Part shown: piece after piece, positions 61,015-64,000 of the stretch
Position numbering within the stretch: position 1 is the first letter of the stretch
Layout: each line of letters begins with the position of its first letter
Assembly (NCBI GenBank): GCA_029851415.1
Contig: CM056744.1
Coordinates: forward strand, 9,059,268-9,123,267
DNA: 64,000 nt
Reading direction: 5' to 3'
Source of the DNA: Eretmocerus hayati
Taxonomy: Eukaryota; Arthropoda; Insecta; Hymenoptera; Aphelinidae
Program-made: the position numbers and the translations under genes
Notes under the pieces: generated by a model
Databases searched by the model: none
What the model saw: only the letters and a program-made list of their open reading frames with translations
Told to the model about the DNA's origin: nothing

Positions 61015-61226
61015 CATCGTGTTTTCGCGACCCCCGAGCCGCGATCGTCTGATCGTGTTTGTGTTCACCTATCGTGCTTCCGCGACCGCTGGCCCGCGAT
61101 CGCCCGATCATATCCTACTCTATGTATCGTGCTTCCACGACCGTTGAGTCGCGATCGCCCGACTATTTCTTTCTCCATGTACCGTGCTTTCGCGACCGCT
61201 GGGTTGCGACCGCCCGATCGTCGCAT
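61015..61226. repeat. Tandem array of 55-bp units
   Basis: CGCGACC-type cores lie at 61026, 61081, 61136 and 61191, exactly 55 bp apart. Each is preceded by ATCGTGCTTC or a variant and followed by CGCGATCGCCCGATC, so each unit contains an inverted TCGCGACC/CGCGATCG element. Confidence 0.9.
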
Positions 61227-61325
61227 CAAATTTAGCAATCTAGATTTCTGGGAGTTCTCCCCAAAGGGCAAAAATCGAAATGTCTGTTGATTTCTTTTTT
61301 CTTCCCTCTCATTTTTCGATTATTT

Positions 61326-61605
61326 GTCGCCCCCGCAACAGCCTGTATTTGTGCAAGTGTTGAGCCCTATACCTTTCTTTTTTTTTTCTCATATTATTTT
61401 GTGTAGTCGCCCTTGCAACAGCCTGTTGTTGCGCGGGCGTTGAGCCCTATACTCTCTTTCTTTGCTTATATATTTTTGTCGCCCCACCGACAGCCGAGTG
61501 TCGCGCGGGTGTTGAGTCTTGTACCAGCGTTGAGTCCTATACTGTCTTCTCACGCTTAGATTCTTTTGTCGCCCTCGCAACACCCTGCTGTCGCGCGGGC
61601 GTTGA
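61326..61605. repeat. Array of 72-90-bp units with a GTCGCCC...GGGCGTTGA hairpin
   Basis: Units start GTCGCCC at 61326, 61406, 61478 and 61568. GCCC.GCAACAG pairs with CTGTTGTTGCGCGGGC, then GTTGAGCCCTATAC follows. The linkers vary in length; the hairpin core is best kept. Confidence 0.85.
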
Positions 61606-62840
61606 AAGCTATTTTCGAGCGATTTGACCTCACGGTGATGAATATCTGATCAGAGTATGCTTGATTTACAGAGTGATTGGAATACAAGCTAATTTCAGGT
61701 TACTTGCATGAACAATCTTCCTCCCTCTCTCTATTTCGACCTCTATGTTTTGTTTGTCAAACTTCCTCACGACTTTATACGGTCCTCTATATTGGTCAGC
61801 AAGTTTACTCGCCCTAGGTTCGTTCAGAAGATACACGTGGGTGTTATTCTCAAATTCAACCGGATTCTTGTTCCTATCAAAATATTTTTTTTCTTCTTCC
61901 CTTTTTCAAGTTTAGTTTCTCAACTGCCATAGATTCGTTTACATTGATTTGTTCTAATAATCCGTTTATCGTGGAGTTGCAAGTGCGCGGTACTCTCATT
62001 CAACCAAATTTAATGAATCATTTTGCTTCTGTTTTGAGCCCTTTACGATAGAACTTTGTCATTTTAGAGTAAACTTTGCGTATCTTTCGACATTCGACCA
62101 GACTCACAATTAATGCCTCGTGATTTCTATTAGTGATTGCATTCTACTGCTCGGATCCAGTACTATAACGTAATTTGTTCATACCGTTATCTATGAAGTT
62201 ATTTTGTGATTGATCTTAATAACTCGACTATCACGGGCTAGAAGTTTCTTCAACAATATTGCATGTTTTCAATTCTTTATCCTAATTGATTTAATGTTTC
62301 CCTTCTCTATCAAACCCTGTAGTAGAATCAACTCACCCAGGACCTCAAAATTCCTCTTTACGAATAGCTGAACAATTCTGGAATTTCCAGTTTCCATGAC
62401 CACGACTATTTCCAAATCAGGTGATTTTGACTTCGAATTTTGCATGTTAAAAAGTCCTCGTTCAAGTAATTTTTTCGTGATTTTCGATCTTTCAACACAA
62501 TCTGTTCCAAATAAGAGTGTACTGATCTTGTCAGTTGACTCCTCTGCCCTTCAGGTAATAATTCTTATCGCAGAAATCAGATAAACATGATGAGATACAG
62601 GGATTTTACTTGGTTTTGTTATGGGACATGTGGATTGGGTCTCAGACATGTTAGAGTTATTTTGCATGCAAGCTACCTCAACGTTCCCCTCTGTTGACCT
62701 ATTTAGACTTTCGCCCGAACTAAAGCGATCGTTTCCTATGCAGCAAATTGGTTTCGCGAAGATCACCACCAGATTCCCTAGTATGGCGCATTATCCTATA
62801 AATTTCCTCGCCCCATTTTGGTGTCACCGAGATAACCAGT
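61606..62840. other. Interior segment with an unassigned minus-strand open frame
   Basis: On the minus strand a 93-codon frame without a near-start ATG is open from 62550 to a TGA at 62269. A second, about 80 codons, ends at 62551. Neither shows protease, reverse transcriptase or other motifs I know. Possible decayed retroelement coding sequence. Confidence 0.3.
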
Positions 62841-62844
62841 GGCC

Positions 62845-63245
62845 TACCTTCTCAGGATCATAGACGGTATCACTCAGATTCTCGCTAATCCTGGATGGTA
62901 TCACATAGATAGCCAACATTCCTTTCCTGAAAGTCCCGTACGGTATCACCTAGATTCCCGTCGTGTTTCGCGCCCTAACCCCAACGGAACACCGACGATA
63001 TCACCCAGATTTTCGACGTGTTTCTTTCCATAACCCCAACGGAACACCGACGGTATCACCTAGATTCTCGCCGTGTTTCTTTCCATGACCCCAAGGGAAC
63101 ACCGACGGTATCACCTAGATTCTCGCCATGTTCTTTCCATAACCCCAAGAGAACACCGACGGTATCGACTAGATTCTCGCCGTGTTTCTCACCCTAACCC
63201 CAACGGAACAACGACGATATCACACAGATTCTCGACGTGTTTCTT
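62845..63245. repeat. Tandem array of 55-bp units next to gag
   Basis: ACCCCAA.GGAACACCGACGG followed by TATCACCTAGATTCTCGCCG recurs. Unit starts lie at 62977, 63032, 63087, 63141 and 63196 (54-55 bp apart), with two or three decayed units to the left. CGG and CCG with AACA and TGTT can form a short stem in each unit. It starts about 60 bp beyond the gag stop. Confidence 0.9.
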
Positions 63246-63306
63246 TCTATAGTCCGTATCCCCGAATGGCCAATATACAATATTGATTATCCCCGCACTT
63301 CAACAC

Positions 63307-63999
63307 TCATTTACTACCGCAATTTTGGGCCAAATGCCCGTATTCGCGACATACATAACATTTCCGAAATCTCATCTTCCTATTCATCTGATTTCCTACT
63401 ACATTTACCGTGACGGTGCCATCCTGTTTGTGCATTATATCAATCTCTCTCATTTCTTCCTCGACCTTGATAGCCGCATCAATGGCTTCATTTAGGTTGT
63501 CAAAATCTCCCAATTTGAGTTTGTACCAATAGTGTTTGCCCAATCCTTTTAAGAAACATGATGTTACGTTTTGTACAATAAATTCTCGTATATCATTTGA
63601 TTTTTCTCCAGGCGTGCCAGTGGCACCAATCTCGAGTAATTTTTCTTGAATCTGTGATATTTTGAGTCCATATTCTGTTACTGATTCCGAACGTTTTTTT
63701 GTAGTCTTAGATAACTCAATTTGAAGTTCAAAGAAATTCTTGGATGTGCCAAAAGCTCGTTTCAAATCGGACAAAAGTAATTGCAAATCATCATAATTTT
63801 TTGCTTCTACGTATTTCTCTGCTTGTCCCGTTACTTTAGATTTTACTACTCTCGTGAAAATGAATCTATCGCAAGGGCTGATCAATGTTTCAGTATCCGT
63901 GCACTTGTGAATGAAGGATGATACCGAGATATTTTTCCCATCAAATTTTGGTAGCAATTTCATAGCCTCAGAAATTGAGAGCATTCTCCTATTTTGATT
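63307..63999 (-). CDS. gag: Gypsy-type retrotransposon Gag with CCHC zinc knuckle, 5' end beyond the window
   Basis: At least 225 residues from an ATG at 63984. The frame stays open to the window edge, so the true start may lie further right. The N-terminal part has the KLLPKFDGK...FIHKC pattern of Ty3/Gypsy capsid regions. A long, mostly helical capsid-like section with many Lys and Glu follows. The last 17 residues hold CYVCREYGHLAQNC (C-x2-C-x4-H-x4-C), the nucleic-acid-binding knuckle of nucleocapsid. The protein stops three residues after the knuckle. Gag binds and packages the element RNA. Autonomous Gypsy elements continue into protease and polymerase; here the next bases are a short linker and a 55-bp tandem array, and no frame on this strand downstream resembles pol. 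No internal stop or frameshift is present, so the gene could still be expressed. Confidence 0.85.
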   Translation of the reverse strand, partial: NQNRRMLSISEAMKLLPKFDGKNISVSSFIHKCTDTETLISPCDRFIFTRVVKSKVTGQAEKYVEAKNYDDLQLLLSDLKRAFGTSKNFFELQIELSKTTKKRSESVTEYGLKISQIQEKLLEIGATGTPGEKSNDIREFIVQNVTSCFLKGLGKHYWYKLKLGDFDNLNEAIDAAIKVEEEMREIDIMHKQDGTVTVNVVGNQMNRKMRFRKCYVCREYGHLAQNCGSK

Positions 64000-64000
64000 T

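Larger units (their letters stand above)
54394..64000 (-). mobile_element. Candidate gag-only LTR element with an array-filled interior (runs off the right edge)
   Basis: On one strand, in order from the right edge: gag (to 63307), about 8 kb with no pol-like frame, a purine tract, then an LTR. This is the order gag - interior - 3' LTR. The interior carries seven tandem arrays. The 5' LTR and primer-binding site would lie beyond 64000. It may be a non-autonomous derivative (LARD-like, but with gag), a decayed full element, or two unrelated pieces; the first is my preference. Confidence 0.5.

Noticed and set aside
62269..62550. 93-codon minus-strand frame downstream of gag, considered as a pol remnant
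   Set aside because: No D-[ST]-G protease, FADD-like polymerase or zinc-binding integrase motif can be seen. Kept only as an unassigned frame.
55510..63245. Tandem arrays considered as CRISPR
   Set aside because: Units are contiguous with no unique spacers of constant length, and the window is eukaryotic in character.

Overview
The window looks like arthropod, most probably insect, nuclear DNA: AT-rich by eye, almost no long open frames, one spliced gene with GT-AG introns, a Gypsy-type gag, and a very dense load of inverted-repeat (foldback/MITE-like) elements. I cannot name the order or species. Elements were delimited by reading both strands by eye; no alignment or search was run.

Only one host gene is well supported. 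It is on the plus strand, with exon 1 at 20236-20385 and exon 2 at 23356-24045. It encodes a secreted protein of about 279 residues: a signal peptide, a His-rich stretch, a six-cysteine domain with inhibitor-cystine-knot spacing, and a Ser/Thr/acidic mucin-like tail. The intron cuts the knot between cysteines 1 and 2 and carries two MITEs, one of them a clear hAT type with an 8-bp target duplication.

From 1 to about 53.4 kb the rest is mostly stacked and nested inverted-repeat elements. They include two opposite copies of a family with repeated GGGGCAAGTTGGGTACAC motifs (4181-5098, 38466-39299), a related 2.9-kb TA-flanked element (30162-33051), a 983-bp palindrome (33794-34776), a second hAT-type element (43784-44894), a tRNA-derived SINE that landed in the arm of an inverted repeat (27249-27429), and a foldback carrying divergent tRNA-like units with polymerase III signals (50200-50725). 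The stretches between them show no gene I can recognise.

From 53.4 kb to the right edge lies the most unusual part. Two LTR-like units of about 950-965 bp sit tail to tail around a 4-bp GCAA. The right one, on the minus strand, is preceded by a purine-rich tract, as expected for a 3' LTR. About 8 kb further upstream on the same strand is a Gypsy-type gag with a CCHC knuckle, open at the window edge. No pol-like open frame lies between them. The interval holds at least seven unrelated tandem arrays, most with 52-67-bp periods and several with a hairpin in each unit. I read this as one minus-strand, gag-bearing, pol-less LTR element whose interior has been taken over by arrays. The physical order is seen; that they form one element is inferred.
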